Below, piece after piece: positions 16,407-24,361 of a DNA stretch of 62,475 nucleotides (positions within the stretch are counted from its first letter, which is position 1; each line of letters starts with the position of its first letter). The notes beneath the pieces are model-generated. The model did no database searches. It was not told the origin of the DNA and worked only from the letters and a program-made list of their open reading frames with translations. Source of the DNA: Streptomyces longispororuber (lineage in GTDB: Bacteria > Actinomycetota > Actinomycetes > Streptomycetales > Streptomycetaceae). The stretch lies in assembly GCF_024448165.1 (NCBI RefSeq), contig NZ_JAMOLN010000032.1:1-62475 (forward strand), given 5' to 3'. Position numbers and translations under genes: made by a program.

Positions 16407-17576
16407 TCAGTCGTCGCGTGCCAGATCCGTGCCAGATGCTTGATCATCCGGCTTCCGTGCCACAGCCCGGCGAGCCTTCCTGACGCTGCGGTCGAGCATC
16501 CCGGCGACCTCCTGTTGCCGCTCCTTCTCGGAGTGCTGGTAGATCATCGCTGCCTTCTCGGAGGACTGGCCGGCGCGCACCATCGTGTCCTTCAGGGTCG
16601 CGCCCGATCGGGTCGACAGGGTGTGCCCGGTGTGGCGGAGATCGTAGAACCGGAAGTGGTCGGGCAGGCCCACGACCGCACGGGCCTTACGCCAGTACCG
16701 GCCGAAGGTGCTGCGGCGGAAGGGCTTACCGCGCTCACCGACGAAGAGCAACCCATCGGGGCCTTCCTCCGCGAAGGACTCCAGGTGCCAGCGCAGCTCA
16801 CGTCCGAGGAACGCGGGCAGGTAGATCGTGCGGGTGCCGGCGTCCGACTTGGTGGCACCGGGAGCACGGCGCCCGTTCACCCGCTCCGGTTCGGCGACCC
16901 GCACCGTGATCCTCAGTTCATCTAGGTGGACGTCCCGGCGACGCAGGCCGGCCAGTTCCTCGGGACGGGTAGGCCCGTACGCGCCGAGGTAGACCATCAG
17001 GCGCCAGCGCATGCCGATCGCGTCGGCGAGGGCATCGACCTGGGCCACGGTGGCGGTGGGCCGCTCGTCCGCCTTCTCTGCGCCGGCGCCCTTGATCCGG
17101 CAGGGGTTGCGCCGGATCAGTTCGTCGTCGACCGCCGTTTCCATGATGGCCTTCAGCAGCCGGTACGCCTTGGCGTTCACGGACTTGGACCCTGTGGCGA
17201 GTTGCTCCGTGCGCCAGGCTCTCACCCGCGGCGCGGTGATCTCGTCGAGGTCGCCGTCACCGAAGGTGGGCAGGATGTGCTTGGTCAGCAGCCGCTCGTA
17301 CAGATCCACCGTGAGTACGCCGAGCCCGCGATCCTTCACCCACGTGGCCGCGTAGGCCGCGAAGTTGACCCCGCCGGCATCAGGGTCGATCCAGTCGCCC
17401 CGCCGGATCTCGGTCTGCTTCTCGGCGAGCCAGTCATCAGCGTCGTTCGTCGTCTCGAAGGTGACCGGGGCCGGGCGCATGACGCCGTCCGGTCCCGGAT
17501 AGCGCGCCTGATAGCGACCGGAGGGGAGTTTCCGGATGGCTCCAAAACGGCGACGCCTGCCCTTGTCGTTGGCCAT
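16407..17576 (-). CDS. int: Site-specific tyrosine integrase
   Basis: 389 aa. It catalyses recombination between attP and the tRNA-Gly 3' end. An arm-binding N-terminus and SAM-like core-binding domain (about 70-160) precede the catalytic domain, with Arg204 (GPTRPEEL), Arg314 (YDLRHTGHTL) and the nucleophile Tyr346 (AAMIYQHS). The box-II His positions are Tyr311 and Gln337, a variation to note. Its ATG overlaps the xis stop by ATGA. The last nine codons lie over a GTGCCAG repeat pair that is probably an arm-type binding site for the enzyme. Confidence 0.93.
   Translation of the reverse strand: MANDKGRRRRFGAIRKLPSGRYQARYPGPDGVMRPAPVTFETTNDADDWLAEKQTEIRRGDWIDPDAGGVNFAAYAATWVKDRGLGVLTVDLYERLLTKHILPTFGDGDLDEITAPRVRAWRTEQLATGSKSVNAKAYRLLKAIMETAVDDELIRRNPCRIKGAGAEKADERPTATVAQVDALADAIGMRWRLMVYLGAYGPTRPEELAGLRRRDVHLDELRITVRVAEPERVNGRRAPGATKSDAGTRTIYLPAFLGRELRWHLESFAEEGPDGLLFVGERGKPFRRSTFGRYWRKARAVVGLPDHFRFYDLRHTGHTLSTRSGATLKDTMVRAGQSSEKAAMIYQHSEKERQQEVAGMLDRSVRKARRAVARKPDDQASGTDLARDD
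16418..16435. repeat. Left arm-type site, GTGCCAG direct repeat pair
   Basis: GTGCCAGATCCGTGCCAG contains two GTGCCAG copies 11 bp apart. It recurs with one mismatch at 29122-29139, inside the other end. It lies within the 3' end of int. Likely integrase or Xis arm site. Confidence 0.6.
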
Positions 17577-17788
17577 CAGGCAGCCCTCCCGTACCGAGCA
17601 CGTGGGCGCTTGATCGGCTGCACCGTGTGCGAGCTGAGGAACTCATCCACCGCGCTCGCAGGGATGCGGACATGACGCCCGACCTTCACGTACCGGATAC
17701 GTCGCTCCTCGATCAGTCGGCGGGGGAAGCGCTCGGTCGTACCCAGCAACTCGGCGACCTGGTGGACGGACAGGTGTTGCTCGGTCAT
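17576..17788 (-). CDS. xis: Excisionase, MerR/helix-turn-helix type
   Basis: 70 aa from ATG 17788 (MTEQHLSVHQVAELLGTTER). A winged-helix DNA-binding domain of the excisionase family: LSVHQVAELLG forms the first helices, IRYVKVGRHVRIPASAVDEF the wing and last helix. It should bend attachment-site DNA and direct int toward excision. Start and stop overlap repSA and int by ATGA on both sides, so repSA-xis-int are translationally coupled, as in pSAM2. Confidence 0.88.
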   Translation of the reverse strand: MTEQHLSVHQVAELLGTTERFPRRLIEERRIRYVKVGRHVRIPASAVDEFLSSHTVQPIKRPRARYGRAA

Positions 17789-19077
17789 GTGGTCGGCTCT
17801 CCTTCTGTGCCGGGAGCGGGGGCGACGGACGCGGACAGCCACGCTTCGGCAGCGGACAAGCCGGTTCCGGCGAAGACCCAGTGCGAGATGACGAGGGTCG
17901 TGTCGGTCTCGTCGTCGACGAGCGTGGGAGCTTGTGCGCGACGCCAGTCGGCACGGGCGTCACGGAGTGCGCCGAGGGTCGTGGAGTAGCGACGCGTCTT
18001 TGTGGAGAAGTGACCGCGGAAGCCGAGCATGTGGGCCCAGGCGCGAAGACGGAGATGCTCCAGGTCCTTGCGTGCGCCCAGCGCCCATGCGGTGCGGACC
18101 AGTTGGCGGGCATGGTCGGTCAGGTCCAGTTGGGCCAGCTCGGCGAGGAATTTGAGCGGTCGGTCCAGGGCGCCTGTCGTGGCTTCGGCTCCCTTGGTGG
18201 CGTACTTGGCGATGTACGAGGCCACGGCTCGTTCGGTGAGTTCTGCCGGTCCGTCGAAGTCGGCCGACCGGATCGGGCGCACGTCGAGTTGGCGGCCGAA
18301 GACGAAGGTGTGGGCCCGGCCATCGATGACGGGGCCGAGGACTGCCGCCTTCGCGGTGGCGGAAGCAATGGCGTCCGCCAGGAGGTCCGTCGTCGCCCAG
18401 CTCGGGGGTTCATCGGTGCCGCCTTCCGGGCCATCGATGCGGATGACAGCGTGGAAGTGAACCGCGCCGCGTTTCTGGAACTCGGCGACCTTGGCGAAGG
18501 AGACCCGCGCGAAGTCCGGGAACTCGCGCTGCGTCAGGCCGGCGCGCTTGGCGATCTCGCGGCGCAGGTAGATGGAGAACCGGCGCCACAGCATTCCGGC
18601 GTGTGCGTTCCAGAGGACCGCGCCCTCGTAGTCGTACGTCGATGGGTCCAGGGGCGAGCCGAGTGCAGCGTCCTCAGTGTCGTGCAGCCGACCGCAGCGG
18701 CAGGGCCGCACGGTTCCCCGGCGATCGGTAGGGCGGTTGTGGACGGGGCCGAAGCCGGGCGCGGTGAAGGTGGCGAAGACCTTGGGGTGCCGGGTGACAG
18801 CGTCGGGGGTGCCCTTGCCGCCGCGTAATCCGGCGGTGATCAGGTGGAAGGTGTCGCGGCGGTAGACCTCAGCGCAGGCCGTGCAGCGGCTCGCCCGGCG
18901 GTTGTTGCAGCGCACCAGGAGGTGACCGGCCGGGAGGGTCGAGGAGTCGAGCCGGTGGAGAACGCGGCCGATCTCGCCGGTCCGGGTGTCCACGGCGCGT
19001 TCGGTGCGGTGGCCGTCGAGTCGGACGGGCCGGGTGCAGCCGCCGAGGCCGCGGAGTTGCTTGACGAGGGTCGGCAT
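17785..19077 (-). CDS. repSA: RepSA-type rolling-circle replication initiator
   Basis: 430 aa from ATG 19077. It nicks the double-strand origin for AICE replication. The two-histidine metal site is GAVHFHAVIRIDG, and the conserved tyrosine region is ASYIAKYATKGAEATTG. An N-terminal CRCG/CNNRRASRCTAC cysteine cluster resembles a zinc site. The coding pattern continues 21 codons upstream (TTGHIPPPLEDLGALVSLGG) to an ATT at 19140, which has AAAGGA 7 nt before it, while ATG 19077 has none. The true start may therefore be AUU. Stop overlaps xis by ATGA. Confidence 0.9.
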   Translation of the reverse strand: MPTLVKQLRGLGGCTRPVRLDGHRTERAVDTRTGEIGRVLHRLDSSTLPAGHLLVRCNNRRASRCTACAEVYRRDTFHLITAGLRGGKGTPDAVTRHPKVFATFTAPGFGPVHNRPTDRRGTVRPCRCGRLHDTEDAALGSPLDPSTYDYEGAVLWNAHAGMLWRRFSIYLRREIAKRAGLTQREFPDFARVSFAKVAEFQKRGAVHFHAVIRIDGPEGGTDEPPSWATTDLLADAIASATAKAAVLGPVIDGRAHTFVFGRQLDVRPIRSADFDGPAELTERAVASYIAKYATKGAEATTGALDRPLKFLAELAQLDLTDHARQLVRTAWALGARKDLEHLRLRAWAHMLGFRGHFSTKTRRYSTTLGALRDARADWRRAQAPTLVDDETDTTLVISHWVFAGTGLSAAEAWLSASVAPAPGTEGEPTT

Positions 19078-19230
19078 GCCGCCCAGGGAGACGAGCGCGC
19101 CGAGATCTTCGAGTGGGGGCGGAATGTGTCCGGTAGTAATGGAGCTGTCCTTTCGACTGCTGTCGGGAGGGTCTGTGCCTGCCGGGGCGGCGGGATGCTT
19201 GGCGGTATCGAGGCCGCCCCGGCAGGCCGG

Positions 19231-19557
19231 TCAGCGCTTGGTGGCGCTGTTGAGCAGGGAACGCAGCACCACGGCCGCGATGGAGACGGAGACGGCCGTG
19301 ATGGCGACCGTCGCCAGGAGTGCGGTCAGCACGACGCCGACGACCAGGACGGCGACGACGACTCCCGCCACGCGGGTGGCGAACGGTGTGACGGTGCGTA
19401 CAGCGGCAGGTGCCGACGCGTGGGATGCAGTGCACGAGCAAGGCGCCGGGGCGTGATGGCCTTGAACGGGAGAAGCGGGCACGTGCACGGTCGGGGTGGT
19501 CGGCATGTGCGCGGTCGGAACGGGCGCCGTGCCGGGCATCTGCGGGCGGAACAGCAT
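19231..19557 (-). CDS. SpdD-like spread protein
   Basis: 108 aa. A Pro/Thr/His-rich N-terminal half (MPTTPTVHVPASP) is followed by two hydrophobic segments (VAGVVVAVLVVGVVLTALL and AITAVSVSIAAVVLRSLL) and a basic end (NSATKR). This fits the SpdD membrane proteins that help spread elements through the mycelium after TraB transfer. It is directly upstream of repSA in the transfer operon. Its stop is in the same frame as repSA, without an intervening ATG/GTG before 19077. Confidence 0.75.
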   Translation of the reverse strand: MLFRPQMPGTAPVPTAHMPTTPTVHVPASPVQGHHAPAPCSCTASHASAPAAVRTVTPFATRVAGVVVAVLVVGVVLTALLATVAITAVSVSIAAVVLRSLLNSATKR

Positions 19558-19570
19558 GGTGGTTCTCCTT

Positions 19571-19765
19571 TCAGTGGTGGGTGCCGTTGACGACGTCGAC
19601 CCCGGAGCGGGTGCCGGATTCGATGACGGGGGCGAGGACGGTCTGAGAGAGCCAGAAGCCGAAGAGGGCCATCACCACGGCGATCCAGAGGCGGATGCCG
19701 AGGAACTTGATCGCGGCCCAGGCGATGACGCCGAGCACGAAGACGAGCGGCAGGCTGACGGTCAC
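19571..19765 (-). CDS. Small membrane protein of the transfer operon
   Basis: 64 aa with two hydrophobic segments (LPLVFVLGVIAWAAIKFLGI and LWIAVVMALFGFWLSQTVLA) and a polar tail ending NGTHH. Short AICE membrane proteins in this position are counted as spread (spd) proteins; no domain proves it. It lies 9 bp from the preceding stop and 13 bp before the spdD-like start. Confidence 0.7.
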   Translation of the reverse strand: MTVSLPLVFVLGVIAWAAIKFLGIRLWIAVVMALFGFWLSQTVLAPVIESGTRSGVDVVNGTHH

Positions 19766-19774
19766 GGGGCCTCC

Positions 19775-19966
19775 TCAGCGGCCGGTGCACCGGTGGGTGC
19801 GGGCGGCCAGCTCAGCGGCGGCGCGGCTGTCGTAGTCGGTGGAGAACCCGCAGCGGGGAGCCGTGCACGCGGCGGTGTGCTTCTCCTGCCCTCGGCCGTC
19901 GTAGAAGGTGGCGACCTGGACGGGGCCGATGCGGATCACGCGTCGGAAGCGGCGGTTGGCGGTCAT
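19775..19966 (-). CDS. Mobile-element transfer protein (small, Cys/His-rich)
   Basis: 63 aa from ATG 19966 (MTANRRFRRVIRIGPVQVAT). It holds CTAPRCGF and a terminal THRC, a possible zinc site, and the RIGPVQV-FYDGRGQEKHTAACTA pattern shared by the short proteins called mobile-element transfer proteins in many Streptomyces AICEs. The ATG overlaps the preceding stop by ATGA. The long 20689 start in this frame runs across other genes and is rejected. Confidence 0.75.
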   Translation of the reverse strand: MTANRRFRRVIRIGPVQVATFYDGRGQEKHTAACTAPRCGFSTDYDSRAAAELAARTHRCTGR

Positions 19967-20151
19967 GAGCGGTTCTCCTTCGGTGCGGTGAAGTCGGCTA
20001 CGTGGTCGGTCAGCCAGCGGCGGATCTCCACGCCCTCGTCGACATCGGCGGTGAGGATCACGGGCTCGGCGACGAGCACGGCCTCGGTGAAGTTGTTCTG
20101 GCGGGTCAGTTCGGCGGCGCGTCGAAGGGCGCGCAGCGTGGACGGTCGCAA
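19963..20151 (-). CDS. Small AICE protein of unknown function
   Basis: 62 aa (MRPSTLRALRRAAELTRQNN). Predicted largely alpha-helical, with acidic middle (TADVDEGVEIRRWLTDHV). No domain recognised. Its place between DUF2637 and the transfer protein, coupled by ATGA, makes it part of the transfer operon. Confidence 0.65.
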   Translation of the reverse strand: MRPSTLRALRRAAELTRQNNFTEAVLVAEPVILTADVDEGVEIRRWLTDHVADFTAPKENRS

Positions 20152-20169
20152 CAGCGGATTCCTTGTCAG

Positions 20170-20835
20170 TCAGGTGAGTTGGGCGGCGATGGCCTCGGCG
20201 AGCGGGGCCGGGACACCGAGGCGAGCCCGGAGGGTGGCGGTGTCGATGGGTGCTCCCGTGCGGGTGTGGTGCTCTGCGGCGACCTTTCGCGCGTGCTCGA
20301 CGAGAGCGGCCGGGAGGCGATCGGGCGGGGGCCCGGAAAGCGCAGGGCGGGGAGCGGCGGCGGGAGGGCGGATCCCTGATTCGGAGGTGTCGCTCTGCTC
20401 CTCCGCCCCGTCCGCCGACTCCTCCTTCTGGCCACTCGTCTCCGTGGCAGGGCTGTGGGCGAGGAGCGTGCCGCCGAGGAAGGCGACTGCCGGCCAACCG
20501 GCCACGGCGACGCGCAGCCAGGCAGGAACGTGGTCGAGGTCGAGGAGCCCTGCCGTGGCGACGTTCGCGCCGAGGCTGGCGACGAGCGCGACCAGGAACC
20601 AGGACCACCCGGCCGCCTTCGACTCCCCCGACCGCAGCCGGTTCCAGGCCGCCACGAGGAGCAGGTCGACGCTCACCGGGTAGGCCCACGCCTTCCAGCC
20701 GTCCTGTCCCGCGGCGACGGCCAAGTCATGCAGGTGAGCGAAGGACAGTGCGGCAGCGATGACCGCCTGGATCAGTACCGCGTCCACGCGGAACGGAAGA
20801 GCGCGCGATGCGGAGTGCTCAGCCACCGGGATCAC
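20170..20835 (-). CDS. DUF2637 membrane protein (SpdB-like position)
   Basis: 221 aa. Four hydrophobic segments fill the first ~125 residues (DAVLIQAVIAAALSFAHLHD, WAYPVSVDLLLVAAWNRL, WFLVALVASLGANVATAGL, AVAGWPAVAFLGGTLLAH). They are followed by an acidic/Pro linker and a C-terminal helical region (LRARLGVPAPLAEAIAAQL). DUF2637 proteins are regular AICE and plasmid transfer partners next to traB and probably sit at the transfer pore. 80 bp after traB. Confidence 0.8.
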   Translation of the reverse strand: MIPVAEHSASRALPFRVDAVLIQAVIAAALSFAHLHDLAVAAGQDGWKAWAYPVSVDLLLVAAWNRLRSGESKAAGWSWFLVALVASLGANVATAGLLDLDHVPAWLRVAVAGWPAVAFLGGTLLAHSPATETSGQKEESADGAEEQSDTSESGIRPPAAAPRPALSGPPPDRLPAALVEHARKVAAEHHTRTGAPIDTATLRARLGVPAPLAEAIAAQLT

Positions 20836-20915
20836 GTCCTCTCATTCGGTTTCGGGCAAGGCGGGAGTAGGGACTTGGCGCGAGGCGGTCGCGCCGGCCG
20901 GTGAGGTGAGGAAGG

Positions 20916-22289
20916 TCAGCCGGTCGCCGGACGCGGCTTGGTCACTGCGATGGGAGTGGCCTCAGGTGAGGCGGCAGCGATCGGCCGGAAGGGCTTCAGC
21001 GCCGCTATCTCAGGGGTGAGTTCAGCGTTCTCGCGGCAGATCGAGGCAGCGTCGGCGAGCGATAGGTAGGGGGTGCGCATGCGCCCCCAGCCGCCGGACG
21101 TATCGCCGGACACGGCCAGGCCGGGACGGTCGGCCGGGATGGTGACGGCAACGCCGACCGCTTCAGGGGCGATGTCGCCCAGAGCCATCTTTGCCGAGGC
21201 CTCGTCGTTGACGCGGTGGCAGACGCGGCCCGTGAGTTGAGCCCGGAGCATCGTGGCGCCCCTGCCCAATTCGGCACCGAAGCGCTGCCCGCAGATCTCC
21301 AGATAGATTCCCGCGGCCCGGCCGAGCTGGGCGAGCCGGATCAACTGGGTGACCATTTCGTCGCGCCGGTCCTCGTCCTTGCGCGAAGTCACCAGGAAGA
21401 GTTCGGCGACCTCGTCCACGAACAGCACGATCGGTACCGGGCGTTCATCGTCCGGCAGTCCCCATACGTCCGAGGTGATCTCCTCGTCCGGGGTGCCGGG
21501 CGCGATGCCCTGCCGCGCCTTGATCAGGTCGTAGCGGTCCTCCATTTCCTTGACGAGGACGGGCAGGAGCTCGGCAGCCTCGTCGGAGTCGGTGGCCAGC
21601 GCGGACAGCCGCGGGGCGAAGGGCGCCAGCTCCACACCCCGCTTGCAGTCGATGCCGACCAAGGCGACCGGCTGTGCGGCCAGCTCGGTGAGCAGGTTGC
21701 GCAGGAACATCGACTTCCCGGACAAAGTCGCGCCGAGGACCAGCTGATGCGGAACGGCTCGGTAGTCGCGAACAAACACGCTCGCGTCCTCCCGGACGGC
21801 CACGGGCACTGCCAGGAGTTCCCGTTCCGCGCGGCGCGGCATCTTCACCTGCCGCAGTACGTCAAAGCCGACCAGGCGCAGCTCCACCACGCCCGGCTTG
21901 ATGTCGCGCACGTGCACGGCGTGGACGCCCCAGGCGTGACGAAGACGCTCGCACGAGGCAGCCACGTCCGCCGGCTCCTGTCCGGGAGCCAGGCGAAGCC
22001 GGATCTTCAAGCCCGTCGATGTCGGTCGGATCAGACCCCGGCGAGGCGGAACCGGCCGTACCTCTCGTCGAGTGGTGGCGCGTATCGCCAGGGCCCGCAG
22101 CCGAGACGGCGCGACCGTGAGTCCGCAGGCATCCATGGTGGAGCCGTAGGAGGCCACCAGCCGAGCCACCGAGGACGGCAGCCCGACCGTGGCCCAGTAG
22201 ACGGCTGGGTGCGCCTTACGGGCGTAGACCGCTCCGCCTATCGCTGCGAGCGGCCCACCCACTTCAGCCAGCGTCATCAACTCGGACAC
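20916..22289 (-). CDS. TraB/FtsK-type conjugal DNA translocase
   Basis: 457 aa from GTG 22289, 4 nt after the stop of orf116 and preceded by GGAGAG. The ATPase pumps double-stranded element DNA between hyphae. Walker A is LGATLSGKS and Walker B is VPIVLFVDEVAELF; the FtsK-family segment IRLAQLGRAAGIYLEICGQR follows. The C-terminus holds the DNA-recognition region. A 22427 start would overlap orf116 in another frame and is rejected. All motifs are intact. Confidence 0.9.
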   Translation of the reverse strand: MSELMTLAEVGGPLAAIGGAVYARKAHPAVYWATVGLPSSVARLVASYGSTMDACGLTVAPSRLRALAIRATTRREVRPVPPRRGLIRPTSTGLKIRLRLAPGQEPADVAASCERLRHAWGVHAVHVRDIKPGVVELRLVGFDVLRQVKMPRRAERELLAVPVAVREDASVFVRDYRAVPHQLVLGATLSGKSMFLRNLLTELAAQPVALVGIDCKRGVELAPFAPRLSALATDSDEAAELLPVLVKEMEDRYDLIKARQGIAPGTPDEEITSDVWGLPDDERPVPIVLFVDEVAELFLVTSRKDEDRRDEMVTQLIRLAQLGRAAGIYLEICGQRFGAELGRGATMLRAQLTGRVCHRVNDEASAKMALGDIAPEAVGVAVTIPADRPGLAVSGDTSGGWGRMRTPYLSLADAASICRENAELTPEIAALKPFRPIAAASPEATPIAVTKPRPATG

Positions 22290-22293
22290 GAGA

Positions 22294-22644
22294 TCAGCTC
22301 TCCAGCCCGGCGGGGAATGCACCCGGGACCACCGCGGCCGCCCGGTAGGCGATGCCGTGGCGGGCCTGGCCGCCGAAGACGCTCTCCCACGGCCGGGCGA
22401 TGAGGCCGGGCAGCGACACCGGACCACCGACGGTCAGGCCGTCCGTGACCCCGCTCTCCGGCACGGTCACCGCGATGAGCGACGACTCCCCCTCGTCGAT
22501 GTAGACGACGCCGACCTTCATCAGCGCCTCACCGCTGACAGCGTCCTTGGCGATCTCGCCCGTCTGCCGGTCCTTCACCTTCGGCTCAGGAGTCTCGGTC
22601 AGAAGAATCGTCGCGGACGAGGTCTCAACTCGGATCACACGCAC
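22294..22644 (-). CDS. orf116, first gene of the transfer operon, unknown function
   Basis: 116 aa from GTG 22644 (VRVIRVETSSATILLTETPE) with AAGGAG 9-14 nt upstream. Predicted mainly beta-strand, no signal peptide or motif. Conserved in position before traB in AICEs of this type, so a transfer role is inferred. It is the first gene after the operator-controlled promoter at 22704-22732. The ATG at 22698 lies inside the promoter region and is rejected. Confidence 0.7.
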   Translation of the reverse strand: MRVIRVETSSATILLTETPEPKVKDRQTGEIAKDAVSGEALMKVGVVYIDEGESSLIAVTVPESGVTDGLTVGGPVSLPGLIARPWESVFGGQARHGIAYRAAAVVPGAFPAGLES

Positions 22645-22679
22645 AGAACTTCTCCTTCGTAGGCACCTGCCAGACAGCC

Positions 22680-22733
22680 TGACAAGTTGACTTAGCAAGT
22701 TCGAAGTTAGAGATGCCCAGTTGACTTGTCAAG
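22680..22733 (-). promoter_or_regulatory. Promoter and GntR operators of the transfer-replication operon
   Basis: Leftward promoter: TTGACA at 22732-22727, 17-nt spacer, TAACTT at 22709-22704. Two related sites overlap it: GTTGACTTGTCAAG at 22720-22733 covers the -35, and GACAAGTTGACTTAGC around 22681-22696 lies just after the -10. The same CAAGTCAAC core precedes the neighbouring GntR gene. Inferred: a KorSA-like repressor holds the whole ten-gene operon off. Confidence 0.72.
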
Positions 22734-22801
22734 TGATTCAAGTCCCCCTGCGTCACTGGGAGATCAGTAGACAGTGCGCGACTCACACGGAGCGCTCTGC
22801 A

Positions 22802-23530
22802 TCAGCCGAGCCGGTAGGTGTCTTCCAGTTCCTGCCGATCGGCGGGCAGGAGAACATCGACGACCTGTAGGGCCTGGCCCGACACATCGCAGGCGATGAC
22901 AAGAACACTGAGAACGGGCTCCCCCGAAGGCAGCGCGAGGAGGACGGCCTCTTCCTCGCTCGGGAGTCGCGCCGAGATCCGCTCGGTGACGTGATCGAAG
23001 CGGATCTTCTTACGCGCCTCCAGGTGCGCGCGCAGCCCCTCGGCGAGAGGCGCCGGATCAGCGAGGCTCGTACCCTCGGCGAAGCCGACGGGGAAGTACG
23101 AAGAAGACAGCTCTACCGGCTCGCCGTCCTCCTCGATCAGAAGCCGCCGAACGAGCACCTTGGCCCTCTTGGGAACACCAAGGGCCGCGGCGACTCGCGA
23201 CGGGACCGGCACTTGGTCGACCTCGATAAGCCGCCCAGAGGCGACCGATTCGGCTCGCTCCAGAGCCTCGCGCCCCCGCTGGTCCTTCTGCTCCACTGCT
23301 TCGGGCCGGCCGCGGACGATCGTTCCGAACCCCTGCCGGGACTCCAGCCAGCCGTCTCGCTTCAGAAGGTCCAGCGCTCGAACGACGGTGGGGCGGGACA
23401 TCCCGAATGCCTGCACGAGCTGGTTCTCACTCGGAACCAGACTTCCGGGCGGGTAGGTGCCGTCCTCGATGCGCCCCTGGAGCGTCTGCGCCAGCCGCAC
23501 ATATTTGGGTGCAGCCACCTCGTACGCCAT
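22802..23530 (-). CDS. GntR/UTRA transcriptional repressor 1 (KorSA-like)
   Basis: 242 aa. N-terminal GntR winged helix (residues 8-72: LVPSENQLVQAFGMSRPTVV, recognition helix near 45-55), then a UTRA effector domain of the HutC subfamily. AICE repressors of this class (KorSA in pSAM2) silence replication and transfer genes. The core CAAGTCAAC occurs before this gene and twice at the transfer promoter, so it probably regulates itself and the operon. Which ligand or signal relieves it is unknown. Confidence 0.85.
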   Translation of the reverse strand: MAYEVAAPKYVRLAQTLQGRIEDGTYPPGSLVPSENQLVQAFGMSRPTVVRALDLLKRDGWLESRQGFGTIVRGRPEAVEQKDQRGREALERAESVASGRLIEVDQVPVPSRVAAALGVPKRAKVLVRRLLIEEDGEPVELSSSYFPVGFAEGTSLADPAPLAEGLRAHLEARKKIRFDHVTERISARLPSEEEAVLLALPSGEPVLSVLVIACDVSGQALQVVDVLLPADRQELEDTYRLG

Positions 23531-23553
23531 AGCCCCGCCTAGTCCCGATCGGC

Positions 23554-23590
23554 CAAGTCAACCTGTCAACCAGACTACTCACGTGAGTAG
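23554..23590 (-). promoter_or_regulatory. Promoter/operator region of GntR repressor 1
   Basis: CAAGTCAAC at 23554-23562 and CTGTCAACC next to it are the same element seen at the transfer promoter. On the minus strand TTGACAGGTTGACTTG reads as two overlapping -35-like boxes. A perfect 16-bp palindrome, CTACTCACGTGAGTAG, lies just upstream at 23575-23590 and may bind another factor. Confidence 0.6.
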
Positions 23591-23637
23591 GCAATGAACA
23601 CCCGAGTCCAGCCGAGCGATACGGGGGCAACTCGACT

Positions 23638-24075
23638 TCACGGCTTCCAGGCGTCGTTCACCTGAAACGACACGACCGTGCCACCGAAGGGGCTGGGGCC
23701 GGCACTCCAGGAGTCCGAGAGCCCGTCGACCAGGCGCAGACCCCGCCCATGCGCGTCGTTGGCGTCGGGGTCGCACAGGTGCACATCAGTGGGAAGTCCG
23801 GGGTTGTGCACATCGACCCGCAGAGCCTCGCCCAGCCTCCACCACTCGACCCGTACCCTCCAGGCCTCTTCCGCCTCCCCATAGAGGATGGCGTTCGTCA
23901 CCAGCTCGGAGAGCATCAGTACACAGTCGTCGATCGAGCACGCCAGGTCGTAGGTGCCAGCGAACTTCCGGAACCAGCGCCGAGCCCGAGCAACGGACTC
24001 AGGCACCGGATAGAGGGTCATGCCTCCCATCGGAGGCAGCGTCGCGGTACCAGGCTCATCATGAGCATCCGCCAT
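23638..24075 (-). CDS. ATP-binding regulatory protein (HATPase_c_2, anti-sigma kinase-like)
   Basis: 145 aa. GHKL fold: the N-box is LMLSELVTNAILYG, followed by DVHNPGLP and the G-boxes AHGRGLRLVDGLSDSW and GGTVVSFQV. The family resembles SpoIIAB/RsbW anti-sigma kinases and is very common in Streptomyces. It follows the zinc-ribbon gene by 6 bp, so both are expressed from the AGTGGC-operator promoter. Target on the element or host unknown. Confidence 0.82.
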   Translation of the reverse strand: MADAHDEPGTATLPPMGGMTLYPVPESVARARRWFRKFAGTYDLACSIDDCVLMLSELVTNAILYGEAEEAWRVRVEWWRLGEALRVDVHNPGLPTDVHLCDPDANDAHGRGLRLVDGLSDSWSAGPSPFGGTVVSFQVNDAWKP

Positions 24076-24081
24076 GAATGC

Positions 24082-24264
24082 CTACTCCTTACCGGTGCCG
24101 TCACAGTCGAGACAGCGCCGCTTGGATGTGGAGCGGGCGCGAGCATCGGCGGCGGATGCCGCCAGGCCGGAGCGGGAGCCAACACGCTTCCACCCACGCC
24201 CGCGGCATCCACGGCACACCGCGTCGTGCGATGCCCGCCGTAACTCCCCATGCTCCCGGCTCAC
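24082..24264 (-). CDS. Small double zinc-ribbon protein
   Basis: 60 aa from GTG 24264 with AAGGAG 10 nt upstream. Two CxxCxGxG motifs (CRGCRGRG near the start, CLDCDGTG at the end) are spaced by ~35 basic residues, the DnaJ-type zinc-knuckle layout. It is directly behind the AGTGGC operators and ahead of the ATP-binding gene. Likely nucleic-acid or protein binding; function unknown. Confidence 0.65.
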   Translation of the reverse strand: MSREHGELRRASHDAVCRGCRGRGWKRVGSRSGLAASAADARARSTSKRRCLDCDGTGKE

Positions 24265-24280
24265 GCCATGCTCCTTCCGG

Positions 24281-24323
24281 CTAAGTGGCCTTAGCCACTT
24301 AGTGGATAGTGGCATTAGCCACT
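24281..24323 (-). promoter_or_regulatory. GntR-2 operator pair before the zinc-ribbon/ATPase genes
   Basis: CTAAGTGGC-CTTA-GCCACTTAG (24281-24302) is a perfect 9-bp inverted repeat, and AGTGGC-ATTA-GCCACT (24308-24323) a perfect 6-bp one. The half-site AGTGGCTA recurs three times at 25119-25157 before the second GntR gene. Confidence 0.75.
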
Positions 24324-24361
24324 CCGAGCCACAAGCGGTTCGCCGAGAGAAGCGAGACTTT

